A DNA stretch of 64,000 nucleotides, from the NCBI GenBank assembly GCA_017546145.1, contig JAFYXN010000005.1, forward strand, positions 99,422-163,421, read 5' to 3'. Shown piece after piece: positions 6,794 to 15,823 of the stretch; within the stretch, counting starts at the first letter, position 1, and the number at the start of each line of letters is the position of its first letter. Source of the stretch: Clostridia bacterium (GTDB lineage Bacteria; Bacillota; Clostridia; Monoglobales; Monoglobaceae). A model generated the notes under the pieces. It saw only the letters and a program-made list of their open reading frames with translations. It did not search any database and had not been told where the DNA came from. Position numbers and translations under genes: made by a program.

Positions 6794-7938
6794 TTTATCA
6801 CCTTTAAAAGAAACCTTTTTATGAGATTAGTACATCTTTTAATAAAATTATTGTTTACATTTTGCTTTATAGCTTTTTTAAACGAGACTGCACAAAGAAG
6901 TTTCATAAATCTCTTTCGATTTTTAGGGATGCAAGCAGACCGATAAGCGGATGGGTTAAATTTAAGGGCACTATCTATGTCAACTTTTTTATGGTGCATT
7001 TTAGATGATATTGCATTAATAAGTTGTCTGCCTTTTTCTGAATTTTCCAATACTAAAGAAGTTCCTTTATTGTCAAAAAATTCAGGATGTATTTTTTCTA
7101 TCCCCCAAAAGTCTGCAAGCGTTATATCACTTTGTCTTTCAAGAGATTTCGAATGACAATCATAGCAAGATGGTCTAAGATATAAATTTTCTAAAAAACC
7201 TTTCATAAATAAATTTCTATTAAATGGTTGTGTATATTTTTTTTCTTTATCAAAATCCAGCCTTACAAAATATCTTTTCCAGCCATAGCTTTTGTCACGA
7301 AAAGTTACTTTTTTTGCTTTTGCTCCAATTTGATTTTCTATAAACTTTAAATATTCTTTCCACACAAGCGGAGAAGGGACACCATGACATACTATATCCT
7401 GACAAACGAGATTTTCATAATCTTTCCCCAAAAATGTTAATAGTCCACTTATTTGGCAGGGGGTGCCTGAAAACAACACTTTCATGCCTGCTTCAAGATA
7501 CTCCCTTGCCTGTTTATATGTGTCACCTATTTTGCTTTGGACATATTTTGAACCCTGGAGTTTTTTCAATTCATCAATGTCACGGATTCCCATGTGACAG
7601 ACATTCAGGTCATTATCAAAAGCTGCACCAAAAACAACCCCGTCTTGGCTTATTATATGCTCTGCCAATAACGCAAAAATTCCCCCTGATGAACTAAGTT
7701 TTCTCGTTTCATCGCTTTTATTTATGCAAGCATAAGCATTGCCTTTAGGGTATCCTTTATATTTTGTCAGTACGGGACAAACTCTTTGACAGATGCCACA
7801 ATCTATACATTTTTCATTATCGATTTCGGGGTATAAAAAGCCCTCTTCATCCGGTTTCATAGATATGCAGTTTTTAGGGCAGGCATTAAAACAGGCGTAA
7901 CAGCCTGAGCATTTTTCAAAATCAACTATTTTTTGCAT
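6790..7938 (-). CDS. F420-hydrogenase beta-like ferredoxin protein of a glycan locus
   Basis: The 382-residue product starts with two [4Fe-4S] motifs in the first 55 residues (CSGCYACFNACP and CIDCGICQRVCP). These are followed by the coenzyme F420 hydrogenase/dehydrogenase beta-subunit domains, including SSGGIFALLAEHI and FSGTPCQISGL. A Clostridium is not expected to depend on F420, and this subtype is typically found beside polysaccharide pyruvyl transferases in exopolysaccharide clusters, where it is thought to do a redox step on a sugar or its substituent. Here such a transferase lies two genes upstream. It overlaps the flippase gene by 13 bases. Confidence 0.8.
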   Translation of the reverse strand: MQKIVDFEKCSGCYACFNACPKNCISMKPDEEGFLYPEIDNEKCIDCGICQRVCPVLTKYKGYPKGNAYACINKSDETRKLSSSGGIFALLAEHIISQDGVVFGAAFDNDLNVCHMGIRDIDELKKLQGSKYVQSKIGDTYKQAREYLEAGMKVLFSGTPCQISGLLTFLGKDYENLVCQDIVCHGVPSPLVWKEYLKFIENQIGAKAKKVTFRDKSYGWKRYFVRLDFDKEKKYTQPFNRNLFMKGFLENLYLRPSCYDCHSKSLERQSDITLADFWGIEKIHPEFFDNKGTSLVLENSEKGRQLINAISSKMHHKKVDIDSALKFNPSAYRSACIPKNRKRFMKLLCAVSFKKAIKQNVNNNFIKRCTNLIKRFLLKVIK

Positions 7939-9455
7939 AATTTATTCCTCAACTTTTCAAGGGGCTTGAGTACAAGATTTTTCTCGCTAATATTCATTCC
8001 AAACAACCATATTAGCACTGCATATATTACGCAATAAAGCAGAATAACAGCTATTAAGCTACCCAAGCTTTCGGGTATAAGTAAGAATGTTTTTGTAATT
8101 TCACCCAGACCCACACAAATGGCACTAAGACTCAAAAGCCTCATAAGTTTTTTCCAAAACAAAAACATATCAAGATTCATTCTTTTATAATAATACCAGT
8201 TCATAAATAGAATATTTCCTACTGTTAGGGAAATTGCCGTACCAATAGCAGCACCACTTGTTCCCCATTTCTTTATGCAGGGAATGCTTACAAAAATATT
8301 TCCTATTGCGACAAGTAAATAAACTAACGCTCTTGCTTTGTGCATATTTTTTGCCCTTTGTATTTCAATGCCAAGGTTTTGAACAAGAGGAACCGTGGCA
8401 GGAATCATAAGAAACAAACCTATCAAATAAGCTTCACCATACCCTTTTCCCGCCCACAAAGCAATAAATTCTCTGCCAAAAATTATAAACCCAGTAACAA
8501 CAAGGCCAAGAACCAAAAATTGTATTCTACCCACCTTTATAAAAAGGTCGGTCAAAAGATTGTTGTCATCATTTTTTGCTACAATAAAATTCACACGGGG
8601 AATAAACACTGCGGAAACTGCTGCCGAAAGCGTAATGTACAGAGTATTAAGCTGGGCTGCAACACCATATACAGCAACAGCGGAGGTTCCGATCATCCTT
8701 CCAAGCAAAAATTTGTCCACACTCCAGTTGAGTTGGTCAACTATCATTCCCAAAAAAATAAAGAAAGTAAATCCCCACATCTCTTTAAATACAGAAAGCT
8801 CAAATGATGAAAACCGAAAACGTACTTTTAGTTTTTTTATGCAGAAGAATCCGTCTGCAACAAGACCTGCAACCGTAAGAATTGTTGTTATGGCAACCAT
8901 AGCGATGGACCCATATCCCATAAAAAGAAGTGGCAATGTTAAAAAGGGGTTAAAAATTTCCCTGAGAAGCTTGACCAGCCTTTGAAAAAAGAACTTTTCA
9001 TGGGCTGTCATAATGCTTGAAAATACACTGTTTATGAAAGTTACTGCCATATTAAAAATCATTATGGCCAGCAGAATCCGCGCTTTGTAAAGCTCTGTCT
9101 CAGTTAAGCCGCTGCCAAAAATGCTGGTCGCATTTTTAATCATAATACCGCCACACAAGATGCATATAACGGCTATAACCGAAAAAATGGTCATAAACAT
9201 TCCGTTTAGTTTTTCAATTTCCTCATTTTCATCTTTAACCTTGTACCTTGAAAAAAACCGGACATAGCTTGCCCCAAACCCAAGGCTCAAAAGACTCAAG
9301 TACGATACAACAGAATAAACCAGTTGGTAAAGCCCATATTCACTTTGTCCAAGCAGTCTGAGCATAACAGGAGTATACAAAAGTCCTGTAAGAATATGCA
9401 CCCCTTGCGTTGCGTAAGAGAGAATTGCGCCTGCTTTCAACTGGTTAAATTTCAT
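7926..9455 (-). CDS. Wzx-like polysaccharide flippase
   Basis: The 509-residue very hydrophobic protein has about 14 predicted membrane helices and begins AGAILSYATQGVHILTGLLY, the usual N-terminal pattern of Wzx/MATE-type oligosaccharide flippases. It would move undecaprenyl-linked repeat units across the membrane for assembly by the EpsG-type polymerase encoded two genes upstream. It starts four bases after the pyruvyl transferase stop and overlaps the next gene, so translation is tightly coupled. Length and topology fit the family. Confidence 0.87.
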   Translation of the reverse strand: MKFNQLKAGAILSYATQGVHILTGLLYTPVMLRLLGQSEYGLYQLVYSVVSYLSLLSLGFGASYVRFFSRYKVKDENEEIEKLNGMFMTIFSVIAVICILCGGIMIKNATSIFGSGLTETELYKARILLAIMIFNMAVTFINSVFSSIMTAHEKFFFQRLVKLLREIFNPFLTLPLLFMGYGSIAMVAITTILTVAGLVADGFFCIKKLKVRFRFSSFELSVFKEMWGFTFFIFLGMIVDQLNWSVDKFLLGRMIGTSAVAVYGVAAQLNTLYITLSAAVSAVFIPRVNFIVAKNDDNNLLTDLFIKVGRIQFLVLGLVVTGFIIFGREFIALWAGKGYGEAYLIGLFLMIPATVPLVQNLGIEIQRAKNMHKARALVYLLVAIGNIFVSIPCIKKWGTSGAAIGTAISLTVGNILFMNWYYYKRMNLDMFLFWKKLMRLLSLSAICVGLGEITKTFLLIPESLGSLIAVILLYCVIYAVLIWLFGMNISEKNLVLKPLEKLRNKLCKK

Positions 9456-9459
9456 TTTA

Positions 9460-10638
9460 TTAGTCTCCTATTAGATTCTTCAAGAATTTAGCAGAATTTT
9501 TTGCTTTTTTAATGTATTCAGGCAATTTTTCCGTATAAAGCTTCTTTATGCTTTCTTCATTGTCTAAGACGTACATAAAAGAATCAATCACCCTTTGGGG
9601 ATTGTCAATGGTTTGAACCGGAACAACAAAATTTTCTTCTGTTCCGAACAAATCTTTTGCAATTCCTCTTGCTTTCACAGAATATCCAAGCACCACTGTA
9701 GGAACACCGCTTGAATATGCCGCTATTGTGGAATGTGTTCTTGCTCCCACAAAAAACCGACAGCGAGCAATATAACCTTTAAGCTGTTTGCAATTTAGCG
9801 AAATATCATCCATCAATACCACTCTGTTTGTGCTTTTGTATCTCTCAAAAATAGGCAAAAGCGCAGCAATATCATCATTGCCTTTTTTTCGTACGTGAGG
9901 GATAAGTGCAATATTCATTTCGGTATTATCCAGGATATAGTCTACAAGTTTATATGCGGCCGCAGAAACTGCATCGCTATCCTGAGAATACCTGAAAGCC
10001 AGGGGACTAAGATTTATTCCTACCATGTTTCCCTCTTTCCAATTCATGGGCAAATCAAGAAATTCAGTTTCAAGCAAAAATGCAGGGTCAGAAACAAGAT
10101 GCACTTTGTCACTCAATCCATTTTCTACAAGGGCATTATAGGTGATACTTTCTCTTGCCGTTATAATGTCAAAGGTTTTTAAATGTTTGGAAAGCTCGCC
10201 AGGGAGTTCCTTTGGCTCAATGGAAGCACCCCAAAGCATGGTTTTACACCCCTTTTTTTTCAGAATTCTGTCTGTTGGCCAAAGCATTTTTCCTTTGCTA
10301 TAGCAGTAATTATCTCCGCCAATAGCAATGCAACAATCTTGACTTTTGCCTAGCTTAACAGAAACCTTGTCAGAGAGGATCATATTTTCAAGCCACTTTA
10401 TATTGAAAAGTCTTTTGTCTATGTGATAAAAAACGTATTTCGCACTTTTTCTTTTTAGTCCATTTGCTTTAATTATTTTGACATTTTCAATTTCTATATC
10501 TTCTTGAGGGGAATTTGATGAAATTACTATATCTGCTTCTGCAAAGATTTTATGTATTTCCTTAGATACAGTTCTGGCCAATGCTTCGCAGCCGCGGTTT
10601 AAACTTCCTCCATGCTGATATATTAAAAATTTCTTCAT
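9460..10638 (-). CDS. Polysaccharide pyruvyl transferase family protein
   Basis: The 392-residue product has the family N-terminal glycine-rich motif HGGSLNRGCEALARTV, the central CIAIGGDNY, and the C-terminal GARTHSTIAAYSSGVPTVVLG. Members move pyruvate from phosphoenolpyruvate to a sugar as a ketal, adding a negative charge to surface glycans. I chose ATG at 10638 because GGAGGAAA lies just before it and this avoids overlapping the polymerase gene; a longer frame from 10680 exists. The F420-hydrogenase-like gene downstream is a frequent partner. A different pyruvyl transferase, the CsaB fusion, is encoded at 49.2 kb. Confidence 0.88.
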   Translation of the reverse strand: MKKFLIYQHGGSLNRGCEALARTVSKEIHKIFAEADIVISSNSPQEDIEIENVKIIKANGLKRKSAKYVFYHIDKRLFNIKWLENMILSDKVSVKLGKSQDCCIAIGGDNYCYSKGKMLWPTDRILKKKGCKTMLWGASIEPKELPGELSKHLKTFDIITARESITYNALVENGLSDKVHLVSDPAFLLETEFLDLPMNWKEGNMVGINLSPLAFRYSQDSDAVSAAAYKLVDYILDNTEMNIALIPHVRKKGNDDIAALLPIFERYKSTNRVVLMDDISLNCKQLKGYIARCRFFVGARTHSTIAAYSSGVPTVVLGYSVKARGIAKDLFGTEENFVVPVQTIDNPQRVIDSFMYVLDNEESIKKLYTEKLPEYIKKAKNSAKFLKNLIGD

Positions 10639-10649
10639 ATTTTCCTCCT

Positions 10650-11777
10650 TTATGTTCTTGCCCAGTATGGCAATATCCAAATATATGGGATAATATCAGA
10701 TTGACCAAGTATGTATGATGTAATTGTAAATCGTAAAATTACATACAAAAGGACCAAAAGCCTTGCTGTCCATTTTGAATGATGATCATTATAACAATTT
10801 GGTAAATCTGCAAGAAGCCAGACGCTTGGTATTCTGAAATACCAGCCTATACGCTTCGCGTATGGGTTTATAAAGCCGCTAAATCCAATAGCTACACTTA
10901 TATAGTAAAGGAATGCAAATAGTGAGTTTTTTTTGTTAACCTTAACAAGTCGCGTATGATGTATTGCAAAAATAACACCGACAAGCAGATTAAGATAAAA
11001 ACTGTAGTTATTAAATTCTTCTTTTCCTGAGTATTTGCCAAAACCAACATAGCTTTGAAGTTTTTCTGTTTCAAACTCCATTTCTGAAAACAGGCCTAAA
11101 AAGTCTGTTAGTCCAATAGACATGGATGCAATGACAACTAAAATTATCATTAAAATGGGCCAATGCAGCAGTTTCTCATTCTTTGTCCAAATAAAGTAGG
11201 TAAAAATCATAATAAATGCTGACAAGTGAAAACTGCTTGCAAGTAAAACAAAAAACAAAAATTTTGGGAAATCTTTCTTAAAAACATATACAAAGCTGTA
11301 TGCGATAATAACAGTAGCAAGCGTTTGCCTCATTCCATTAAACGAACTCAAAAAAGACTGTATAAAAAAAATATAGCTTACCATCGCAATAGCTTCTGGA
11401 TTAAATTTTTGATTGGCTTTATGCATGAAAATAATTGTCAGGGCGGAATACACTCCCAAATAAACTCTAACGTTATTAAAATAGCCCAAAAATTTTGTTA
11501 ATACTCGGTGTCCTAACTCCGAAAAAAGAGTAAGCCCAGTAAAAAGTTCTTCTTTTGGTATGCGTCTTATTAAGAAATAGTTTTGCATATATCTTAGTGT
11601 ATCTGTTCCGCATACATGATATGCTCCTATTATGATAGGAATGGCGTATGCGCTTAACACCAGTAGGGTTGACAAGAAGGTTTTTCGTTTTTGTACTTCC
11701 GGGGTTACACCCAACAAGTATGAAGATAACCCTAATGAAAGCAAATAAAAAAGCCAGCTATTAAATTCACTAAACAT
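10650..11777 (-). CDS. EpsG-family (Wzy-like) polysaccharide polymerase
   Basis: The 375-residue integral membrane protein has about ten helices. The first extracytoplasmic loop carries GAYHVCGTDTLRYMQNYF, the EpsG-family form of the GTD-x-x-x-Y pattern. A second loop includes NGMRQTLATVIIAYSF. Such proteins polymerise flipped repeat units in Wzx/Wzy-type pathways. It sits between the GT2 gene and the pyruvyl transferase, with short gaps and the same strand throughout. Confidence 0.82.
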   Translation of the reverse strand: MFSEFNSWLFYLLSLGLSSYLLGVTPEVQKRKTFLSTLLVLSAYAIPIIIGAYHVCGTDTLRYMQNYFLIRRIPKEELFTGLTLFSELGHRVLTKFLGYFNNVRVYLGVYSALTIIFMHKANQKFNPEAIAMVSYIFFIQSFLSSFNGMRQTLATVIIAYSFVYVFKKDFPKFLFFVLLASSFHLSAFIMIFTYFIWTKNEKLLHWPILMIILVVIASMSIGLTDFLGLFSEMEFETEKLQSYVGFGKYSGKEEFNNYSFYLNLLVGVIFAIHHTRLVKVNKKNSLFAFLYYISVAIGFSGFINPYAKRIGWYFRIPSVWLLADLPNCYNDHHSKWTARLLVLLYVILRFTITSYILGQSDIIPYIWILPYWART

Positions 11778-11797
11778 ACTGTTCGTTCCTTTTATAC

Positions 11798-12592
11798 TTA
11801 TCTGAATTTATGGTAGAAAAACATTACAAAATTTGGCATAATAGCAGAAATAACAGGTTTATATATTTTATACCATTTTCTGCGTGGAACATTTAATATT
11901 TTATAATATTTTCTTATTGTTTTGACAAAACACAATGCATCCTTGACCGTTCTGCGTTTAAAATCTTGTTTCCTTTCTCTGATACAATAGAGAACCTCGT
12001 GCAGAGTATATCCGTTGAAATTTGCCACGCGCATCTTGAAGCACAAATCCAAATCCTCTCCTCGTAAGGTTTCGGGACTTACGGTGTACCCACCAATGGC
12101 ATTAAAGGACGATTTTCTCATCATCATTGTTGCATGAACTAAGGGTAATCCGGGTGAGACAGGCTTTTGGAAGGGATATTCTGTCCCTTTCATTCCTCTT
12201 ATGGCTCTGTTGCCAGTTTCATCAAATGTTACAGCTGCAGTACTTACAATATCAAATTCAGGGTGGTTATTAAGAACCTCTGCCTGCTTTTCAAGTCTTT
12301 GCGGCATAGAAATATCATCCGAATCCATTATTGCAAGATATTCGCCTTTTGCCTCTTTGGCACAACGGTTTCGGGTATATGCCGCGTGGTGATTTTCCTC
12401 GTTTTTGAGAACTCTTATGTTTTCATGTTTTTCAGCATACTCTGAAATAACCTGATATGTATTATCGGTTGATGCATCATCACAGATAACAAGCTCCCAA
12501 TCTTTATATGTTTGATTTATAATGGAGTCTATTGCTTCTGACACAAGTTCTTCCTGGTTATGTACAGCCATTATTACACTAACTTTTGGCAT
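11798..12592 (-). CDS. Family 2 glycosyltransferase
   Basis: The 264-residue GT-A type enzyme begins PKVSVIMAVHNQEELVSEAI and holds the nucleotide-binding DDASTDNT and metal-binding DSDD motifs in the first 100 residues, then RGEDLDLCFKM. It would add one sugar to the lipid-linked repeat unit on the cytoplasmic face. It has no membrane anchor and is short, so it is probably a single-domain transferase. Donor and linkage cannot be read. It starts two bases after the GT4 gene ends. Confidence 0.9.
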   Translation of the reverse strand: MPKVSVIMAVHNQEELVSEAIDSIINQTYKDWELVICDDASTDNTYQVISEYAEKHENIRVLKNEENHHAAYTRNRCAKEAKGEYLAIMDSDDISMPQRLEKQAEVLNNHPEFDIVSTAAVTFDETGNRAIRGMKGTEYPFQKPVSPGLPLVHATMMMRKSSFNAIGGYTVSPETLRGEDLDLCFKMRVANFNGYTLHEVLYCIRERKQDFKRRTVKDALCFVKTIRKYYKILNVPRRKWYKIYKPVISAIMPNFVMFFYHKFR

Positions 12593-12594
12593 AA

Positions 12595-13698
12595 TTATCG
12601 TACCTCTGAATAAATTTTTTTCATTTCCTCAATAACATTATCAAGTTCAAAGTTTTTAATGACCTCTGCATTGCGATTTTTGAAATTTTCATGCAACTCG
12701 GGTTTTTTCAAAAATTCTTGTATCTTTTCTGCAAAGCCATTAGCGTCGGTTGGGTTGCAAAGAAATCCATTTTCTGCGTCGGTTATTAAATCGGTATTGC
12801 CTCGTATTTTTGATGCAATGCAAGAAAGTCCTGCAGCCATTGATTCCATCAGGGCAACTGGCAAACCTTCTTGGAAAGATGGGAAGCAAAATATGTCTGC
12901 AGTTTTGCATAGCTCCGCAATATCTGACCGAAAGCCTAAAAGAATAACATTGTCTTTTACCTGCAATTTTGTTGCCAATTGCTCAAGCTCTTCTTTTTTA
13001 CCACCCCTACCTGCTATGAGGTAATAAATTCTATCATTTTTTACTTTAGATAATGCCTCAATAATTACTCGTTGATTTTTCCTTACACTAAGTTCACCAA
13101 CTGATAACAAAACGATACTGTCTTTTGGTATTCCAAGCTCTTCACGTTTTTTGTCGCGGTCAACCACAGCGTTTTTAAATTTATCAACATTGACCCCAAC
13201 ACCCGGGACGTAATGTGTGTGTTTTGCGTGCAGATATTTTTTTGCAAAGGCAAAGTCCTCGCGGTTTATGGTAATAAGGTCATCGGTTAAAAAGGAGCAA
13301 AACCACTCAACAGGAAAGTACATAAGCCAGTTTTTAAGAGGTGCACCTTTGAAAAAGTGAAAGCCGTGGGCGGTATAAATTACTCTTGTGCCCTTTTTTC
13401 GTACCTTGCGTGCAGCAAGTCTTGTCATCATAGCTGCAACTGGGGTATGACAATGTATTATCTCATAGTTGCCGTTTTGGATAAGCTTTTTAAGCTTTTT
13501 ATATGCATCAATATTTTTTACTTTAAACGGCTGTCTTTCAAAGTCAATGTTGTGTTCGATTTCGCAGATGGTTAAACCCTCTCTTGGCTTACCGGCAGCT
13601 TCAACCTGGTAGCCTTTTTCTTTGAAATATTCAATATACGGAATGTGAAATGCCTTAAAATGTCCCATTATTGATGCCACAAATAATACTTTTTTCAT
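12595..13698 (-). CDS. Family 4 glycosyltransferase
   Basis: The 367-residue GT-B enzyme has an N-terminal domain starting KKVLFVASIMGHFKAFHIPY, the acceptor-side HCHTPVAAMMTRLAARKV and the C-terminal EGLPVALMESMAAGL with the family E-x7-E pair. The closest recognisable pattern is that of PglA/CapM-like transferases acting on undecaprenyl-linked amino sugars. I placed the start at ATG 13698, ten bases after AAAGGTG; a GTG at 13707 is possible. It follows the DegT gene in the operon. Confidence 0.88.
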   Translation of the reverse strand: MKKVLFVASIMGHFKAFHIPYIEYFKEKGYQVEAAGKPREGLTICEIEHNIDFERQPFKVKNIDAYKKLKKLIQNGNYEIIHCHTPVAAMMTRLAARKVRKKGTRVIYTAHGFHFFKGAPLKNWLMYFPVEWFCSFLTDDLITINREDFAFAKKYLHAKHTHYVPGVGVNVDKFKNAVVDRDKKREELGIPKDSIVLLSVGELSVRKNQRVIIEALSKVKNDRIYYLIAGRGGKKEELEQLATKLQVKDNVILLGFRSDIAELCKTADIFCFPSFQEGLPVALMESMAAGLSCIASKIRGNTDLITDAENGFLCNPTDANGFAEKIQEFLKKPELHENFKNRNAEVIKNFELDNVIEEMKKIYSEVR

Positions 13699-13722
13699 TT
13701 TTTTCACGCACCTTTAAATGTT

Positions 13723-14844
13723 TTAAAACAGATTTTTGATAATGTTAATAACTTTCATCTGTTGTTCTTCGGTCATTTTTATATCTGACGGCAGACATAA
13801 ACCACGTCTGAACAAGTCCTCGCCAACCAAATCACCGCAGCTGATAAAATCACGGTCTGCATATACCGGTTGCAGATGCATAGGCTTCCAAATCGGACGA
13901 GATTCTATGTTTTCTTCTTCAAGTTTAAGACGTATTTTTTCAGGAGTAGCGATCTTCATTGCATCTTCATCAATAGTAAAACAACTAAGCCAGAAGTTTG
14001 GCTCGGTATAGTCAAGACAGGGATTCATTTTTACAGGAAGTTCCGCAAATTCACGCTTATATGTATTATAAATTTTCTTCTTCAATGCAATATGCTCGTC
14101 CAAATGAATAAGCTGACCTCTGCCAATGCCTGCAACAATGTTGCTCATGCGATAGTTGTAGCCAATTTCGCTGTGCTGATAGTGAGGTGCCGCGTCGCGT
14201 GCCTGAGTTGAGAAAAACCGTACTTTTTTCACCGCGTCTTCGTCTGCAGACAAAAACATTCCGCCCCCTGATGATGTAATGATTTTGTTGCCGTTAAAGC
14301 TTATGGCACTGTATTTTCCAAAAGAGCCGGTTTGTCTGCCCTTGTATGTAGCTCCCAAGGATTCGGCAGCGTCTTCAATCAGCGGCACATTATACTTTTC
14401 GCAAAGGGCAATAATTTCATCAAGCTTTGACGGAGTGCCGTAGAGGTGAACAAGCATAACTGCTTTAACTCTGCCCTTATATTTTTCAAGAGCAATTTCA
14501 AGGGCTTTGGGGTCCATATTCCATGTGTCACGCTCTGATTCAACAAAAACCTGAGTTCCGTTTTCATAAGTAACAGGATTTACAGTTGCGGCAAAGGTCA
14601 GGTCTGAACAAAGAACAATATCTCCTTGACCTACACCTGCCATCTTTACCGCCATGTGAAGGGCGTGAGTTCCTGCGGTCATTGCTGCAGCATAACCGCA
14701 ACCTGTGTATTCGGCAATCTCGTTTTCAAATTCGTTAACGTTTTTGCCAAGCGGTGCAACCCAGTTTGTATCAAAGGCTTCCTTTATAAATTCCTGCTCC
14801 TCGGTGTGAGTTGTGGGCGTTGAAAGCCATATTTTTTCTGACAT
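13723..14844 (-). CDS. DegT/DnrJ/EryC1 family sugar aminotransferase
   Basis: The 373-residue PLP enzyme converts a nucleotide-linked keto-sugar to an amino sugar. GTHALHMAVKMAGVGQGD lies near residue 65, DAAESLGATYKG around 165, and SFNGNKIITSSGGG carries the PLP-binding Lys. The pattern LSTPTTHTEEQEFIKEAFD-NWVAPLG is typical of PglE-like enzymes making UDP-4-amino sugars, with UDP-bacillosamine synthesis as the model. No 4,6-dehydratase is in the window, so its substrate is made elsewhere. The start at 14844 follows GGAG by six bases. It is the first gene of the leftward operon. Confidence 0.9.
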   Translation of the reverse strand: MSEKIWLSTPTTHTEEQEFIKEAFDTNWVAPLGKNVNEFENEIAEYTGCGYAAAMTAGTHALHMAVKMAGVGQGDIVLCSDLTFAATVNPVTYENGTQVFVESERDTWNMDPKALEIALEKYKGRVKAVMLVHLYGTPSKLDEIIALCEKYNVPLIEDAAESLGATYKGRQTGSFGKYSAISFNGNKIITSSGGGMFLSADEDAVKKVRFFSTQARDAAPHYQHSEIGYNYRMSNIVAGIGRGQLIHLDEHIALKKKIYNTYKREFAELPVKMNPCLDYTEPNFWLSCFTIDEDAMKIATPEKIRLKLEEENIESRPIWKPMHLQPVYADRDFISCGDLVGEDLFRRGLCLPSDIKMTEEQQMKVINIIKNLF

Positions 14845-14953
14845 AAGTATCTCCATAGCCTTTCAGCCCACAAAATACCGTTTTCTTGCCGGTGGGCGCA
14901 ACAAGATATTAGCGTTTTATCTTAAATTTAAGCATAAATATCCAAGCTAATAT

Positions 14954-14982
14954 ATTATATAACAAAATTAATACCTCGTCAA
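14954..14982 (-). promoter_or_regulatory. Promoter and long leader of the leftward glycan operon
   Basis: On the minus strand, TTGACG (14977-14982), a 17-base spacer and TATAAT (14954-14959) lie about 110 bases before the DegT start. The leader contains a hairpin with arms GCCCAC (14866-14871) and GTGGGC (14892-14897), close to the start codon. Long leaders before glycan operons often hold antitermination signals, but I see no defined one here. Confidence 0.75.
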
Positions 14983-15082
14983 GTTTTAAGGAAGAAAAAT
15001 AAGTTGAAGAGTTTTACATATTAATAAAACATAAACATATTGTCCTAAAAATCCCACAAAAAGAAATTACTGTTTTTAGCCC

Positions 15083-15111
15083 TTGCAAATTTATATTTAT
15101 TATGCTAAAAT
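15083..15111 (+). promoter_or_regulatory. Promoter of the rightward glycan pair
   Basis: TTGCAA (15083-15088), 17 bases and TAAAAT (15106-15111) lie about 40 bases before the sugar transferase start. The 305-base stretch between the two divergent glycan operons otherwise holds AT-rich DNA without a gene. Confidence 0.6.
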
Positions 15112-15149
15112 TAATTTCATATAAAAATATTTTTTGCAAGGAGCGGGAA

Positions 15150-15821
15150 ATGAGAAACTTTCAGTTGTTTATAAAACGTGCATTTGATTTGTTTTGCGGT
15201 ATAATTCTTTTGATACTTATGATAATTGTTCCGTTGCTTATAGTTATACCCATAACAATAAGGCTGACGTCAAAAGGCCCGGCTATATTCACTCAGGAGC
15301 GTATCGGCAGGGATGGGAAGGTCTTTAAAATCTATAAATTCAGAACTATGCTTTTGCCCGAGAAGAGTATTAATCCTGATGGCAGCCCCATGACTTCTGA
15401 GCAAAGAATTACCAAAGTCGGAAGAGTTTTGCGCAAAACAAGCCTTGATGAAATTGCGCAGATTTTCAACATCATAAACGGTACCATGAGCATTGTGGGA
15501 CCAAGACCAACGCTTCCTTATCAGGTTGAAAGATATACCGAGCGTCAGGCAGGACGTCATAAAATGCGTCCCGGAGTTACCGGCTTGGCACAGGTCAACG
15601 GACGAAACGACTTGACTTGGACTGAGAAAATTGAATACGACCTTGAATACATAGAAAAGTTCAGCTTGTGGTTGGATATAAAAATCCTTTTTCGCACAGT
15701 TCTGGTGGTTCTTAAGCAGGAGGGGATAGCTTTTACAAAGCCGGATGCCGTAATTAATATAAACACAAAAACACCTCAGCAAATTGAGGATAGGGAACTT
15801 GTAAAAATTAAAGGAGAATAA
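15150..15821 (+). CDS. Undecaprenyl-phosphate sugar phosphotransferase (PglC-like)
   Basis: The 223-residue bacterial sugar transferase has one N-terminal re-entrant hydrophobic helix (about residues 10-35) and the monotopic core: KIYKFRTM, LRKTSLDEIAQ (with the catalytic Asp-Glu pair) and MSIVGPRPTLP. It moves a phospho-sugar from a UDP-sugar to undecaprenyl phosphate and so starts the repeat unit. The start at 15150 follows AAGGAG; an upstream in-frame extension to 15102 lacks a ribosome site. Its stop is two bases before the ATP-grasp gene. With the DegT gene it suggests that the first sugar is an amino sugar. Confidence 0.9.
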   Translation: MRNFQLFIKRAFDLFCGIILLILMIIVPLLIVIPITIRLTSKGPAIFTQERIGRDGKVFKIYKFRTMLLPEKSINPDGSPMTSEQRITKVGRVLRKTSLDEIAQIFNIINGTMSIVGPRPTLPYQVERYTERQAGRHKMRPGVTGLAQVNGRNDLTWTEKIEYDLEYIEKFSLWLDIKILFRTVLVVLKQEGIAFTKPDAVININTKTPQQIEDRELVKIKGE

Positions 15822-15823
15822 TT

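Noticed and set aside
6790..7938. Genuine F420-dependent hydrogenase subunit
   Set aside because: No other hydrogenase subunits are present and the gene lies inside a glycan operon; the local-family reading is preferred.
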